DNA from: Lachnospiraceae bacterium AC2031 | Lineage (GTDB): Bacteria; Bacillota; Clostridia; Lachnospirales; Lachnospiraceae | Assembly: GCA_000687975.1 (NCBI GenBank) | Contig: JIAB01000001.1 | Coordinates: forward strand, 682,001 to 746,000 | Direction of reading: 5' to 3' | DNA: 64,000 bases | Shown: positions 34,964 to 44,694 of the stretch, piece by piece | Position numbering within the stretch: the stretch's first letter is position 1 | How the letters are laid out: the number at the start of each line of letters is the position of its first letter | Program-made: the position numbers and the translations under genes | Notes under the pieces: generated by a model | Told to the model about the DNA's origin: nothing | The model's database searches: none | What the model saw: the letters and a program-made list of their open reading frames with translations, nothing else

Positions 34964-36640
34964 TTAGCTAATTTTCTTTGCTTCCTTCTTTACCTGAAGC
35001 TTACGCTCAGAAAGATCAAGCTCATCCTCATTTATCTCAGTCTCTTCAAAGAAATCTGCAGGTTCTTCCTGATTATCGATATACTTACGAGCATCCTTTA
35101 TGAAACTAGCAATGATAAGGATGATAACCATACCAACTGGGAATGCTGCAATGATTGAAACTGACTGAATGTTATTCATGCTACTCTCACTGAAGATCAG
35201 TGCGATCGGAAGAAGGATCAGGAGCATAGCCCAGAACAGCTTCATCTTCTTAGAAGCCATCTCATCACCTCTCATATTCTTATATGAGTATGAAGAAGCA
35301 ACAAGTGTGATTGAGTCAAATGATGTAGCGTAAAATGCTATCATTGAAAGTATAAGTAATACAAGTACAACCTGATAACATGGAAGAGTCTTGATAATCT
35401 CAATGATTACTGCATAGAGATCATATCCATTAGCCTCATACATACCAATTGCATCGAACTGACCGCTTACCTGAAGTCCAAGACCATAGTTACCAAGAAC
35501 GATAAATGAAATAAGTGTTGAAGCAAGACCAAATGCATATGTTCCAAGGATAACCTGCTTAACTGTACGTCCTCTTGAGATGTTACCCATGAAGAATGGA
35601 GCAGCTACGCACCATACTAACCAGTAAGCCCAGTAATACATTGTCCAGTTCTGAGCAAATCCATTCTCTCTAAGTGCATCAGTGTAAGTAGAAAGAACTG
35701 GGAAGTTCTGAACAACAAGACCAAGTGATGAGAAACCATTCTCAAGGATATATACTGCCTTACCACTGAACACAAGTACAAAGATAAGGATTAATCCAAA
35801 AAGAACCATACATATCTTAGAAAGGTTATTAACACCCTTCATACCGATCATAACTGATGTTGTATATGTTGCGCAGGTAACAAGAAGAATTGCGATAGTT
35901 ACCCACTTTGTATAAGGAATTCCGAAAAGTGTTGTAAGGGCACTACCAAGAAGTGGTGTAGCTACAGAGAATGTAGTTGCTGTACCAGCGATAAGTGCTA
36001 CGATAGCAAGAATATCAATGATCTTACCAAGAACACCATCTGTGTGCTTTCCAAGTATTGGACGACAAGCCTCACTATACTTCTGCTTCTTACTACCACG
36101 AACATGGATCATGAAACCGAAGCAAGCTGCAAGTACTGCATAGAATGACCAAACGATTGGTCCCCAGTGATATAAAGGAATTGCATTTGCCCAATCCTCT
36201 ATACGACCCATCTCTGCTACTCTAGGCTCTTCTGCATAGTAGATCCATTCACAGAATGAATAGAACAGGATATCAGCTGCAAGACCACAGCAGAATACCA
36301 TAGCGCCCCATGCGAAGAATCCATACTTAGGCTTTTCATCTTTACCACCAAGTCTGACCTTACCAAGATCAGAGAAAGAGATGTAAAGTGACACAAGGAA
36401 GATTCCAAGTGCTACTACCAGGTAATAAAGACCCAGCTCTGTACCAAGGAAGTTTCTGATAGCTGAAAGCACATTTGTTGACTCATCAGGTAAAATAACA
36501 AATGTTGCACAAAGAGCTACAAGAACTACAAGTGGTGCAATTGTTGTTACTGGATCAAGTCGACGACCACCAGTAACTGCCTTAACTATGTCCTTTTCCT
36601 TTTTTTCAGAGCTTTTCTTGTTTGAGTTTTCCTTACTCAT
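34964..36640 (-). CDS. BCCT-family transporter (choline/betaine type)
   Basis: 558 residues with about 12 membrane helices. The ATG at 36640, with AGAGGG upstream, is preferred to an upstream extension to 36700. The family signature around NWTMYYWAYWLVW is clear, as is FAWGAMVFCC. Gly/Ser motifs for sodium or proton coupling are not resolved. In a lic locus it takes the place of LicB as the probable choline importer. A C-terminal tail of charged residues (about 530-558) is cytoplasmic. Confidence 0.9.
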   Translation of the reverse strand: MSKENSNKKSSEKKEKDIVKAVTGGRRLDPVTTIAPLVVLVALCATFVILPDESTNVLSAIRNFLGTELGLYYLVVALGIFLVSLYISFSDLGKVRLGGKDEKPKYGFFAWGAMVFCCGLAADILFYSFCEWIYYAEEPRVAEMGRIEDWANAIPLYHWGPIVWSFYAVLAACFGFMIHVRGSKKQKYSEACRPILGKHTDGVLGKIIDILAIVALIAGTATTFSVATPLLGSALTTLFGIPYTKWVTIAILLVTCATYTTSVMIGMKGVNNLSKICMVLFGLILIFVLVFSGKAVYILENGFSSLGLVVQNFPVLSTYTDALRENGFAQNWTMYYWAYWLVWCVAAPFFMGNISRGRTVKQVILGTYAFGLASTLISFIVLGNYGLGLQVSGQFDAIGMYEANGYDLYAVIIEIIKTLPCYQVVLVLLILSMIAFYATSFDSITLVASSYSYKNMRGDEMASKKMKLFWAMLLILLPIALIFSESSMNNIQSVSIIAAFPVGMVIILIIASFIKDARKYIDNQEEPADFFEETEINEDELDLSERKLQVKKEAKKIS

Positions 36641-36709
36641 TTCTTTTCCCTCTTTTCTTTTAACTTCTTTATTGAATGAGTCGTTTGGCGAGAGAGCCAT
36701 TTTGACTCA

Positions 36710-37441
36710 TTATTGGGTTGATTTAGGAATATAGTTTACGTAGCTTGGATCTCTTTCGCATAGCTCCTCATAGCAGTCTATCTCAACTACGTCACTTCTC
36801 TTCATCTCTCTAAAACCAAGACTGAATTTATCAAAATGCTGGAACATTACTACGTCATCCCAGTAGAGCTGTCTGTTTTCAGCCTGTTCGAATTCGTACT
36901 CAAGATACTTCCTTAGTTTTGCAGCATCCTCAGCTGTCCAGCGAGATATACCCAGAAGTATCCATCCCTTCTTACCACCTGTACGACTACAACTCTTTAC
37001 TGTACCTTCTTCATCAACCTGCATAAGCCACTCAACCGTATCTTCGTCTGTCCATATGCTGTTGTAGCCAGTACGATCAAACTCAGGTTTTAATATGTCT
37101 GGATTGCTGATCACAAGATCACCATCAAGTATCATCAGGTCACCTTCCAGCGCTTCCCTTGCAACATATAATGAAGAAATATTGTTATAATCGTTATAGT
37201 AGTTATTATGTATAAAATGGATCTCTGGATATTTTTCCTTAAGAACGTCGAACTGTTCGCTCTTATATCCTGTAACGATATAGATATCATTAATTCCATT
37301 TGTCTTAAGTGCTTCGATGCTTGTTTCGATCATCCTTACACCGTTAACTTTTACTAATGGCTTAGGCGTATCAAGAGTTACTGGATTTAATCTTTCGCCC
37401 TTACCGGCAGCCATGATTAAAGCACGTTTTACTGTATGCAT
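36710..37441 (-). CDS. licC: LicC-like nucleotidyltransferase (CTP:phosphocholine cytidylyltransferase)
   Basis: 243 residues. The N-terminus has MAAGKGERLNPVTLDTPKPLVKV with the Rossmann-like sugar-nucleotide pyrophosphorylase signature. The catalytic Asp is in LMILDGDLVIS. Relatives make CDP-choline from CTP and phosphocholine. The neighbouring fused protein carries a second such domain, so the two may act on different substrates (choline versus ethanolamine or glycerol). Placed between the fused kinase and the choline transporter. Confidence 0.82.
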   Translation of the reverse strand: MHTVKRALIMAAGKGERLNPVTLDTPKPLVKVNGVRMIETSIEALKTNGINDIYIVTGYKSEQFDVLKEKYPEIHFIHNNYYNDYNNISSLYVAREALEGDLMILDGDLVISNPDILKPEFDRTGYNSIWTDEDTVEWLMQVDEEGTVKSCSRTGGKKGWILLGISRWTAEDAAKLRKYLEYEFEQAENRQLYWDDVVMFQHFDKFSLGFREMKRSDVVEIDCYEELCERDPSYVNYIPKSTQ

Positions 37442-37496
37442 GTTTTTTCTTCCTGTCTTTATTTATTCCCTGTCATAAATTCTTAGTACTAAATCA

Positions 37497-39284
37497 CTAC
37501 TTAGTACGTTCAATGAATAGCTTGTAGAAATCCTTGGCATATCTATACTGTCTAAGTGAATACTCACCAAAATCTACTCCAAGGCCTCTCTTATATTCAC
37601 ACCAGTTGCTCCACAGAAGTCCACACATTGAAACATATGCATATATTCTTGTACGTATATCTTCGTCTGTCTTCTTTCCAGCAACTGCGAAATATGTATC
37701 TATCAGATTATCGATCTGGTCTTTCTCATAAAGCGAATAGATTGAGAACATCGCCAGGTCCACATATCTATCCTGCATTCCTGCATACTCCCAGTCGATA
37801 AGCTGTATGCTAGTTTTGCCATCCTTCTCGACAATCATGAAGTTATCTGGAACTGCATCAATATGAGCAAGTGTAATCTCCAGCTTCTGCTTATCAATAT
37901 AGTCGCGAAGTGAAAGTACATTTTTCTTTGTATCCTCGTAATCGCGGTATACTGAGGAAGCTCCGTTCCAAAGTGACTCATAATATTCTATATGAGCAAA
38001 TATATCGAATGGATGAGAAACCTTAAGTCCCATATCATGGAAATCTCTCAGCTTCTTCATACATATATCCAGATCCTTCTGATCTGTTGGATCACAGTTA
38101 CGTGAGTTATCAATAAACTTAGTTATCTTGTATCCATTATTAGGATTCAGATAAACATTATCATCACAGATTCCCTTACCTTCGATTGCGGCGTAAACAT
38201 CCGCCTCCATAAATCTATCGATAAGCTGTTCTGTACCCTCACCTGGGGTTCTCATAATATATTTATCATCGCCACAGCTGAAGAGGAATGATCTATTAGT
38301 CATACCTTTCTTCAGTACTGTTATATTCTTTATATCTGAAATCTTTACTCCCAGTTCCTTTGCAGCAACGCTTATTGCATCATTTTCAAGGTTTCTGCTG
38401 TCTGAATCCAGCTCACGGAGCTGCTCATAGGTATTTATCTCTGTAGTCTTTGTATGGGATACAACCTTTGCATTAAGGAACATTCTGTCTTTCCTAAACG
38501 CTGCATCCTCCCAGAAGCATTCATCATTAAGAGGATTTGCATCCATCTCAAGTATTTTCTCACGAAGCAGATCAGCCTCACCATTACACACATAAGCGAT
38601 ACCGATCATTCTATTGCCTATCTTGTCCAGATCGTCACGTTTGCTCTCTTCAACTACACGAACAAGCTCAGCCTTACGATTAACTCTTATCCAGCTATCC
38701 TCATCAAGAATGTCGCTGACCATATACCAGGAATAAGCTTCTTCCTTGCTAAATGGATTCTCTTCGCTCCATATATCCGAAGGAACTATATATGTCTTAT
38801 CAAGTCTGTCAGCTGCCATAGCCAGACTGTGAAGATTGTTCTTCGACGCATAATCGTTGTTATATACCATTTTGATATCGTACTTATCAACCAGATAGTC
38901 ATAAGCTTCCATCATGAAACCAACGATCATTGTAATATCTGTAACACCAACTTCATGAAGCTGCTCTATGGTTCTCTCTACAATAGGAACTCCATCTACT
39001 GTGAGAAGACCCTTTGGAGTCTCTGTGTTGATCGGAACCATTCTCATACCGTAACCAGCTGCGAGGATTATTGCACTCTTAGGACTGTAATCTTTTATGA
39101 AGTTCTTTGCTTTCTTAGTAAGCTTCATAGAAGCATCCAGCATTTTCTCCTCAGTCAGCTCTGAGATTGACTTATTTACAGAGCCTATGGAATATCCTGA
39201 CTGGTCCATAAGTGTACGCTGGTTGGTATATCCATATTTAGATAATGTAAGTAGTATGTCTTTATCAATTATTGATAATTTCAT
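37497..39284 (-). CDS. licA: wHTH - nucleotidyltransferase - choline kinase fusion (LicC/LicA type)
   Basis: 595 residues, three parts. Residues 1-65 form a MarR-like winged helix (e.g. GYTNQRTLMDQSGYSIGSV). Residues about 70-300 are a nucleotidyltransferase (IILAAGYGMRMVPINTETPKG; IVPSDIWSEE). Residues about 310-595 are a choline/ethanolamine kinase with the Brenner-type HIDAVPDNF and DWEY motifs. So a single chain could phosphorylate choline, form CDP-choline and bind DNA. It is first in the lic transcript. The HTH suggests autoregulation from the boxes upstream. Confidence 0.85.
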   Translation of the reverse strand: MKLSIIDKDILLTLSKYGYTNQRTLMDQSGYSIGSVNKSISELTEEKMLDASMKLTKKAKNFIKDYSPKSAIILAAGYGMRMVPINTETPKGLLTVDGVPIVERTIEQLHEVGVTDITMIVGFMMEAYDYLVDKYDIKMVYNNDYASKNNLHSLAMAADRLDKTYIVPSDIWSEENPFSKEEAYSWYMVSDILDEDSWIRVNRKAELVRVVEESKRDDLDKIGNRMIGIAYVCNGEADLLREKILEMDANPLNDECFWEDAAFRKDRMFLNAKVVSHTKTTEINTYEQLRELDSDSRNLENDAISVAAKELGVKISDIKNITVLKKGMTNRSFLFSCGDDKYIMRTPGEGTEQLIDRFMEADVYAAIEGKGICDDNVYLNPNNGYKITKFIDNSRNCDPTDQKDLDICMKKLRDFHDMGLKVSHPFDIFAHIEYYESLWNGASSVYRDYEDTKKNVLSLRDYIDKQKLEITLAHIDAVPDNFMIVEKDGKTSIQLIDWEYAGMQDRYVDLAMFSIYSLYEKDQIDNLIDTYFAVAGKKTDEDIRTRIYAYVSMCGLLWSNWCEYKRGLGVDFGEYSLRQYRYAKDFYKLFIERTK

Positions 39285-39315
39285 GTTGTCTCTCCAAAAT
39301 TCAAGTTACGCGACT

Positions 39316-39407
39316 TTGTTCACAATAGAAAAACCGTTCTTGTTCACGAAATATTAATTTTCCGCAATACAAGAACGGATTATACTCTCACATTTTGTTC
39401 ATGTCAA
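39316..39407 (-). promoter_or_regulatory. Sigma-A promoter and repeated GTGAACAA operator boxes of the lic operon
   Basis: Minus strand TTGACA (39407-39402), 17-base spacer, TATAAT (39384-39379): a consensus promoter. ATGAACAA lies inside the spacer (39402-39395) and GTGAACAA recurs at 39347-39340 and 39323-39316, giving spacings of 55 and 24 bases. These look like operator sites overlapping the promoter, probably for the winged helix in the first protein. Confidence 0.72.
39334..39378 (-). terminator. Possible attenuator hairpin in lic leader
   Basis: Perfect 10-base inverted repeat CCGTTCTTGT (minus 39378-39369) and ACAAGAACGG (39343-39334), 25-base loop, followed by TTTTT. It starts at the expected transcription start, so it could terminate early or act as a regulated leader. 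Alternatively it is an operator palindrome. Confidence 0.45.
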
Positions 39408-39551
39408 CCCTGTTTTTGCAAAATCGTGAAATTCATGAAATAAAATCTCCATCTGCCAAATCTACCTTGAAATATAATCGATAATTTATTATAGTATAAG
39501 TACGTGATTGGAACTAATTACTACTAAAAAAAATAAAGGGGGTTTCAGAAT

Positions 39552-39842
39552 ATGGGAAACGCAGAAAACATCTTATTTAAGGATGGAGAATGGACTATCG
39601 AACTTCGTCCACGTAACAATTTCCACGAGGGTGAGCCAACTGTGAAGGTTTGGGTTTTAAGAGAAGCTCAAGAGGTCGCTCAATATACCGATAAGTTCCG
39701 TGGATATGGTGCTTACAAAGATAACGAAGAGCTTCTTCCAGCAGATATAACTTCTAAAGCTAAAAGCGTATGGAACAAGCTTAAAGAGACTCCATTTAGT
39801 CAGGAATTAGTTGCAGAGATTCGAGAAGAATTATCAAAATAA
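39552..39842 (+). CDS. Conserved-looking small protein, unknown function
   Basis: 96 residues, no signal peptide or membrane segment. It starts MGNAENILFKDGEWTIELRP with a likely beta-rich N-half and a helical C-terminal tail rich in Lys/Glu. A ribosome binding site GGGGG lies upstream. It is monocistronic, divergent from the lic operon, and followed by a strong terminator. I do not recognise its family. Confidence 0.7.
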   Translation: MGNAENILFKDGEWTIELRPRNNFHEGEPTVKVWVLREAQEVAQYTDKFRGYGAYKDNEELLPADITSKAKSVWNKLKETPFSQELVAEIREELSK

Positions 39843-39887
39843 ACGTATTGGGAAACGTACGAACATCTGATTCGTACATAGTAGAAT

Positions 39888-39924
39888 AAAACGTCTGGAA
39901 GGATATCCTTTCAGACGTTTTATT
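39888..39924. terminator. Bidirectional terminator
   Basis: AAACGTCTGGAA/TTTCAGACGTTT stem with a GT pair around a GGATATCC loop, A-rich on the left and T-rich on the right. It ends the small plus-strand gene and the minus-strand membrane protein gene. Confidence 0.9.
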
Positions 39925-41160
39925 TTATTCAATATTCTGTTTCATAAGTAATTCACCAGTTCCTATAGCTATAGCAAATATAGCCATAAAATCTATCTCC
40001 CAGATGGCGCCATAGCTAAGCATCCATACTCCCAGTATCAGGATTATCAAGATAAATAATCTGGTTACAAATCGAGATAATATATCAATCTTTTGCCGAA
40101 CAGCCTGAGTTCCACCCGTTCCCCAGTTATTAAGAGCCATTGGAATAATAAGCTTCACCAGATAAGCTCCAAGAAGGAAAACAAGACCTATTAGCACTGA
40201 TCTGGTACAAAGGAAGATAGTATACATTACTACTATCACTGAGTAACCAACAAAATGGACTTTCTTGCTTGGATTCTTTATAAGCGCATCTAGTCCTCTC
40301 GACACAGCCCGAAGAACAACAGCAAGTAATGCTACAAGTCCCACCAGTGCATAATATAGTGGACTAAACTTTTCAGCTACAATATCACATAGAATTAGTA
40401 CTGCTACCATTACAGATGAAGCACCGGCCAGAAGTCTTACTATCTCCGCAATGTAAATTCTTAAACCTGAATCAGATATTTCCACTTGCGTTTCCTCTTC
40501 GAAATCATCTTCTTCCGAATCTTCTTCTGAATCAGCATCTAAATCTTCTTCGGTACGCACATCTTTATTAATGCCATTTGATTTTTTAGAATACTCTTCT
40601 GTCCAGTTTTCAATTATCAGTTCTTCTGTTTCATGTGTTACATCTTCAAGGATAATATCGTCATCGTCGTCGTTAGCTTCATTATCTTCAACTTTAGAAT
40701 TTTCGCTTTCAACGTTGTGAGTTTCAGTATCTTCATCCGAATCATCATCCAGCATATATGGATCGTCTTCTGCTAAAGCGTCTCCCGTACGAATATATAT
40801 ATCCTTTTCATAAAGTACAGAGAAAAATACTACAAGGAGAAGAACAGCCAGTGTCACCGATACTGTCTCAGTCGCATACATTTCCAAAGTAATAAGGGAA
40901 GTGAAGGTACCGAGAACAAATGCTGCAACATCCAGGATAATAGGCGAGAATCCGCTTTTACCTCTTTTACGTCCAAGTACCAGCCATCTATCAAGTAGGT
41001 ATCTGATTACGATCATAACAAGTATTATGGCCGCATCTCCCAGAACCCCTCCTCTCGAAGAGTTATAGAGAAGTGCATTAGCTACCAGATCACCAGCTTC
41101 ATATCCTATAACAGCCTGAACAATTATCGACAAGCACATTATGATATATTCGATATTCAT
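39925..41160 (-). CDS. Membrane protein with central acidic domain, unknown function
   Basis: 411 residues. Four or so hydrophobic segments in the first 120 residues, then a long acidic low-complexity stretch (about 130-230) rich in Asp/Glu (e.g. DDDDDIILEDV), then four or more hydrophobic segments to the end. The charged domain probably faces the cytoplasm. No family recognised; no catalytic motif seen. Convergent with the small plus-strand gene. Confidence 0.75.
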   Translation of the reverse strand: MNIEYIIMCLSIIVQAVIGYEAGDLVANALLYNSSRGGVLGDAAIILVMIVIRYLLDRWLVLGRKRGKSGFSPIILDVAAFVLGTFTSLITLEMYATETVSVTLAVLLLVVFFSVLYEKDIYIRTGDALAEDDPYMLDDDSDEDTETHNVESENSKVEDNEANDDDDDIILEDVTHETEELIIENWTEEYSKKSNGINKDVRTEEDLDADSEEDSEEDDFEEETQVEISDSGLRIYIAEIVRLLAGASSVMVAVLILCDIVAEKFSPLYYALVGLVALLAVVLRAVSRGLDALIKNPSKKVHFVGYSVIVVMYTIFLCTRSVLIGLVFLLGAYLVKLIIPMALNNWGTGGTQAVRQKIDILSRFVTRLFILIILILGVWMLSYGAIWEIDFMAIFAIAIGTGELLMKQNIE

Positions 41161-41326
41161 CAGCTATCTATACCCTCCCAACTCTAACCATCTTATCAAT
41201 AGAAGTGTTATAAATCAAGAAACTTCACAAAAAACTTCTTTGTTTATATAGTTGCCATGTGATACAATAAGATTCTAAGGTTAAATACTATGTAATACTA
41301 CTATTTTACTATTTGAGGGGAACACT

Positions 41327-42271
41327 ATGGAGAATACAATTATCAAGAAGAATTTCACCTTTAATTCTTCAGATGAGAAAACTACAATTCATGCCGTCAA
41401 ATGGATTCCTCAGGGATCGCCTAAAGCAATCCTCCAGATAATCCATGGCATGGTTGAATATATTGAGCGATACGATGACTTCGCAAGATTCATGGCATCC
41501 AACGGATATCTGGTTGTTGGCCATGATCATCTTGGACACGGTCAATCAATCCGAAGCATTGAAGATTGGGGATATGTATCTGAGGATTGTCCTGCCAGAC
41601 ATCTTATAAGAGATATACATAGACTTCGTACTAATATCCAGAAGGAATACCCAGACCTTCCTTACTATATTGCAGGTCACAGCATGGGATCTTATCTCCT
41701 ACGCAGATACCTGACACATAAGGGAGCAGGTCTTAAGGGTGCCATCATCATCGGAACCGGTCAGGAAAGTGATATGGTTGTAAGAAGCGGTCTTATGCTT
41801 GTCCGTGCTACAGCAAAAGCAAAAGGCTGGAGATATAGAAGCGAAAAGATTCAGAATCTTACATACAGTAATGCATATAAGCAGTATGATCTGACAAGAA
41901 CAGATTATGAAAACAGCTGGGTATGCAGTGATCCAGAAGTAATGAAGGCTTACTACAATGATCCAAAGTGTAGTTTCCTCTTTACAACCAGTGGATTTGA
42001 AGCACTTCTCAGCACAGTACTTTTTGATAATCAAAAACGAAACATAGATATGATTCCTAAGACACTGCCAATACTCCTTACATCAGGAGAAGGTGATCCA
42101 GTAGGTAATCTTGGAAAAGGCGTTAAAGAAGTTTATCAGCGCTATGTAAAAGCCGGTATCACAGATGTTGAATGTAAGCTCTACCCTGACATGCGTCATG
42201 AGATTCTTAACGAGCCTGGCAAGCAGGAAGTTTACGACGATATCCTTAATTGGATAGAACGCCATGCATAA
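41327..42271 (+). CDS. Alpha/beta hydrolase, lysophospholipase/monoacylglycerol lipase-like
   Basis: 314 residues. The nucleophile elbow is GHSMGSYLL (Ser near 121), the acid is likely the Asp in SGEGDPVGN and the His is in DMRHEILNE near 288. The family start LQIIHGMVEYIERYDDFA, and GHDHLGHGQS, are typical of the Hydrolase_4/monoglyceride lipase group. Likely cleaves a small ester or lysophospholipid. Preceded by a plausible TTGTTT/TACAAT promoter. Confidence 0.88.
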   Translation: MENTIIKKNFTFNSSDEKTTIHAVKWIPQGSPKAILQIIHGMVEYIERYDDFARFMASNGYLVVGHDHLGHGQSIRSIEDWGYVSEDCPARHLIRDIHRLRTNIQKEYPDLPYYIAGHSMGSYLLRRYLTHKGAGLKGAIIIGTGQESDMVVRSGLMLVRATAKAKGWRYRSEKIQNLTYSNAYKQYDLTRTDYENSWVCSDPEVMKAYYNDPKCSFLFTTSGFEALLSTVLFDNQKRNIDMIPKTLPILLTSGEGDPVGNLGKGVKEVYQRYVKAGITDVECKLYPDMRHEILNEPGKQEVYDDILNWIERHA

Positions 42272-42285
42272 AAACTTAGAAGCAT

Positions 42286-42316
42286 AAAAAAATCACCTTT
42301 ACAGGTGATTTTTTTT
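42286..42316. terminator. Bidirectional terminator between hydrolase and guaB
   Basis: AAAAAAATCACCT/AGGTGATTTTTTT with a TTAC loop, a symmetric A/T-flanked stem that would stop both convergent genes. Confidence 0.92.
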
Positions 42317-42325
42317 ATCTATCAA

Positions 42326-43834
42326 TTACTCTGTAGTGCTTGAGTTGCTTTCCTTACGGATTACATCATGTGCTCCACCTTCTACAATACTTGTAGCTGA
42401 TACAAGAGTAAGCTTTGCTTTATCCTGGAACTCTTTGATTGTAAGTGCTCCACAGTTACACATTGTTGACTTAACCTTGCTAAGAGATCTATCAACGTTA
42501 TCCTTAAGTGGTCCAGCATATGGTACATAAGAATCAACACCCTCTTCGAAGTGAAGCTTCTTGTCACCACCAAGGTCATATCTCTGCCAGTTACGAGCAC
42601 GGTTACTACCCTCGCCCCAGTACTCCTTAACATAGTTTCCGTTAACGAGAAGCTTCTCTGTTGGGCTCTCATCAAATCTAGCAAAGTAACGTCCAAGCAT
42701 TACGAAATCAGCGCCCATAGCAAGCGCAAGTGTGATATGGTGATCATATACGATACCACCATCTGAACATACAGGAATATATACTCCTGTCTCCTTGAAG
42801 TACTCGTCACGAGCCTGGCATACCTCGATAAGAGCTGTAGCCTGTCCACGACCAATACCCTTTGTCTCTCTTGTGATACAGATTGAACCACCACCGATAC
42901 CAACCTTGATAAAGTCAGCACCACAATCTGCAAGGAATCTAAATCCTTCTCTATCTACAACATTTCCGGCACCAACCTTTACAGTATCGCCGTAGTTATC
43001 TCTGATCCACTTAAGTGTAATCTCCTGCCATGCAGAAAATCCTTCAGAAGAATCGATACAGAGAACATCAGCACCAGCCTCAATAAGAGCAGGAACTCTT
43101 TCAGCGAAGTCTCTTGTATTAATTCCAGCACCTACAATATATCTCTTCTGAGCATCTGTAAGCTCATTAGGATTATTCTTATGATCATTGTAATCCTTAC
43201 GGAATACGAAAGATACAAGTCTTCCCTCATCATCAATAATAGGAAGTGAATTAAGCTTATTATCCCAAATGATATCGTTAGCCTCAGATATTGTGCAGCC
43301 ATCCTTTGCATAGATAAGCTTCTCAAGTGGAGTCATAAACTCCTTAACCTTAAGATCCTTCTCCATACGTGTAACACGATAGTCACGGCTTGAAACAATA
43401 CCTACAAGCTTACCTTCAGCTGTTCCATCCTCTGTTACAGCTACAGTTGAATGACCTTTCTTCTCCTTAAGAGCAAGAATATCAGCAAGTGTAGCTTCAG
43501 GGCTAACATTTGAATCACTCTTTACAAAGCCAGCCTTATATCCTTTAACTTTGGCAACCATAGCAGCCTCATCTTCAATTGACTGAGAACCATAGATAAA
43601 TGAAACTCCACCGGATTTTGCTAACGCAATTGCAAGTCTGTCACCAGATACTGACTGCATGATAGCAGATACCATAGGTATAGTCATTTCTATTGCAGGT
43701 TTCTCACCATCTTTATACTTAACAAGCGGAGTCTTAAGACTTACATTATCTGGAATGCACTCGCTTGAAGAGTAGCCCGGAATAAGTAAGTATTCGTTAA
43801 ATGTGTGTGATGGTTCATTGATATAAGTTGCCAT
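42326..43834 (-). CDS. guaB: Inosine-5'-monophosphate dehydrogenase
   Basis: 502 residues. Oxidises IMP to XMP with NAD, the rate-limiting step to GMP. Two CBS motifs lie near residues 95-230. The catalytic Cys is in [10 protein letters not shown] near 316; the flap and Arg-Tyr region CSDGGIVYD and MLGRYFARF follow. The protein resembles the clostridial GuaB type with a shortened C-terminal end. Monocistronic with its own promoter. Confidence 0.95.
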   Translation of the reverse strand: MATYINEPSHTFNEYLLIPGYSSSECIPDNVSLKTPLVKYKDGEKPAIEMTIPMVSAIMQSVSGDRLAIALAKSGGVSFIYGSQSIEDEAAMVAKVKGYKAGFVKSDSNVSPEATLADILALKEKKGHSTVAVTEDGTAEGKLVGIVSSRDYRVTRMEKDLKVKEFMTPLEKLIYAKDGCTISEANDIIWDNKLNSLPIIDDEGRLVSFVFRKDYNDHKNNPNELTDAQKRYIVGAGINTRDFAERVPALIEAGADVLCIDSSEGFSAWQEITLKWIRDNYGDTVKVGAGNVVDREGFRFLADCGADFIKVGIGGGSICITRETKGIGRGQATALIEVCQARDEYFKETGVYIPVCSDGGIVYDHHITLALAMGADFVMLGRYFARFDESPTEKLLVNGNYVKEYWGEGSNRARNWQRYDLGGDKKLHFEEGVDSYVPYAGPLKDNVDRSLSKVKSTMCNCGALTIKEFQDKAKLTLVSATSIVEGGAHDVIRKESNSSTTE

Positions 43835-43891
43835 GATTTCCTCCTTTTCTTTTACACAAAATTTCTTTTAATCAAAATGTTATTGTTCGAG

Positions 43892-43920
43892 ATTATACTC
43901 TTAATTTTACATACTGGCAA
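43892..43920 (-). promoter_or_regulatory. Sigma-A promoter for guaB
   Basis: Minus strand TTGCCA (43920-43915), 17-base spacer, TATAAT (43897-43892). The transcript leader is about 55 bases with AGGAGG before the ATG. No purine riboswitch is visible in it. Confidence 0.8.
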
Positions 43921-43990
43921 GAAGAAATTTTTAACAAAAATATATAAATAATTGTTTTAATTTTCTATTTGCCTTTTTTCAAATTATAAG

Positions 43991-44551
43991 TTAGTCGAAC
44001 ATAGTCAGAAATAAGTTAATAAGAATGATGATCACAACTATTGCAAACACAATTCCACCGGAATTATTCTTCTTTGGATTAACTCCCTGATTCATTCTGG
44101 TCTTATGATTTGCGCCATAGTAACTCTGACCATTATTAGCTCGAAAATCCTGAATCTTATTCTCAATACCCGCCACGTTAGACATAGCATTTGTCCTTGC
44201 TGCATTTATTGCTGAGGCAGAACCACCTACAACATTTGAAGTTTGATAATTGGTTGGAGCTGATCTATAGGCGGTTTGAGGTACTGAATCCACATCCGTA
44301 TTAACCGTAGCTTTACTAGCTGTATTAAGCACCTGCTTTTCAGAAACGGAACCCTGGTTATATACAACACCGTGAATACCTCGGTTTAATCCACCTTCAT
44401 CAGCATGAACATGGAAATCACCCAGCATATCCTTTTCTACTGCAGAATAATGACCGTGGCCTCTTCGATAAACTCTACCACACTTTGGACAGAGTCCCAT
44501 ATACATATCATAATCAAAACTCTTATGACAACATTTACATATAACCTTCAT
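43991..44551 (-). CDS. Zinc-ribbon protein with C-terminal membrane helix, unknown function
   Basis: 186 residues. N-terminal zinc ribbon CKCCHKSFDYDMYMGLCPKCG, a Ser/Thr/Asn-rich middle, and a hydrophobic tail helix near 165-183 (GGIVFAIVVIIILINLFL). It would sit in the membrane with the ribbon in the cytoplasm. Monocistronic between guaB and tuf. No family recognised. Confidence 0.75.
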   Translation of the reverse strand: MKVICKCCHKSFDYDMYMGLCPKCGRVYRRGHGHYSAVEKDMLGDFHVHADEGGLNRGIHGVVYNQGSVSEKQVLNTASKATVNTDVDSVPQTAYRSAPTNYQTSNVVGGSASAINAARTNAMSNVAGIENKIQDFRANNGQSYYGANHKTRMNQGVNPKKNNSGGIVFAIVVIIILINLFLTMFD

Positions 44552-44694
44552 TTTATCCTCCCTGGTACAATCACATAATCCACCAAAAAGCTATATAGGC
44601 AATATATTAGCACAAACTCATATATCATAAAAGCCGCAAAAAGGGTGAATAAAGAGAATCTATTTCTTTAATAGGATATATTAGCCTTATTTAC

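Noticed and set aside
38454-39164. 236-codon plus-strand frame across the lic fusion gene
   Set aside because: Antisense shadow; the minus strand has a clear multi-domain protein.
43835-43990. Purine riboswitch before guaB
   Set aside because: No conserved purine aptamer stems could be formed; only a standard promoter is visible.
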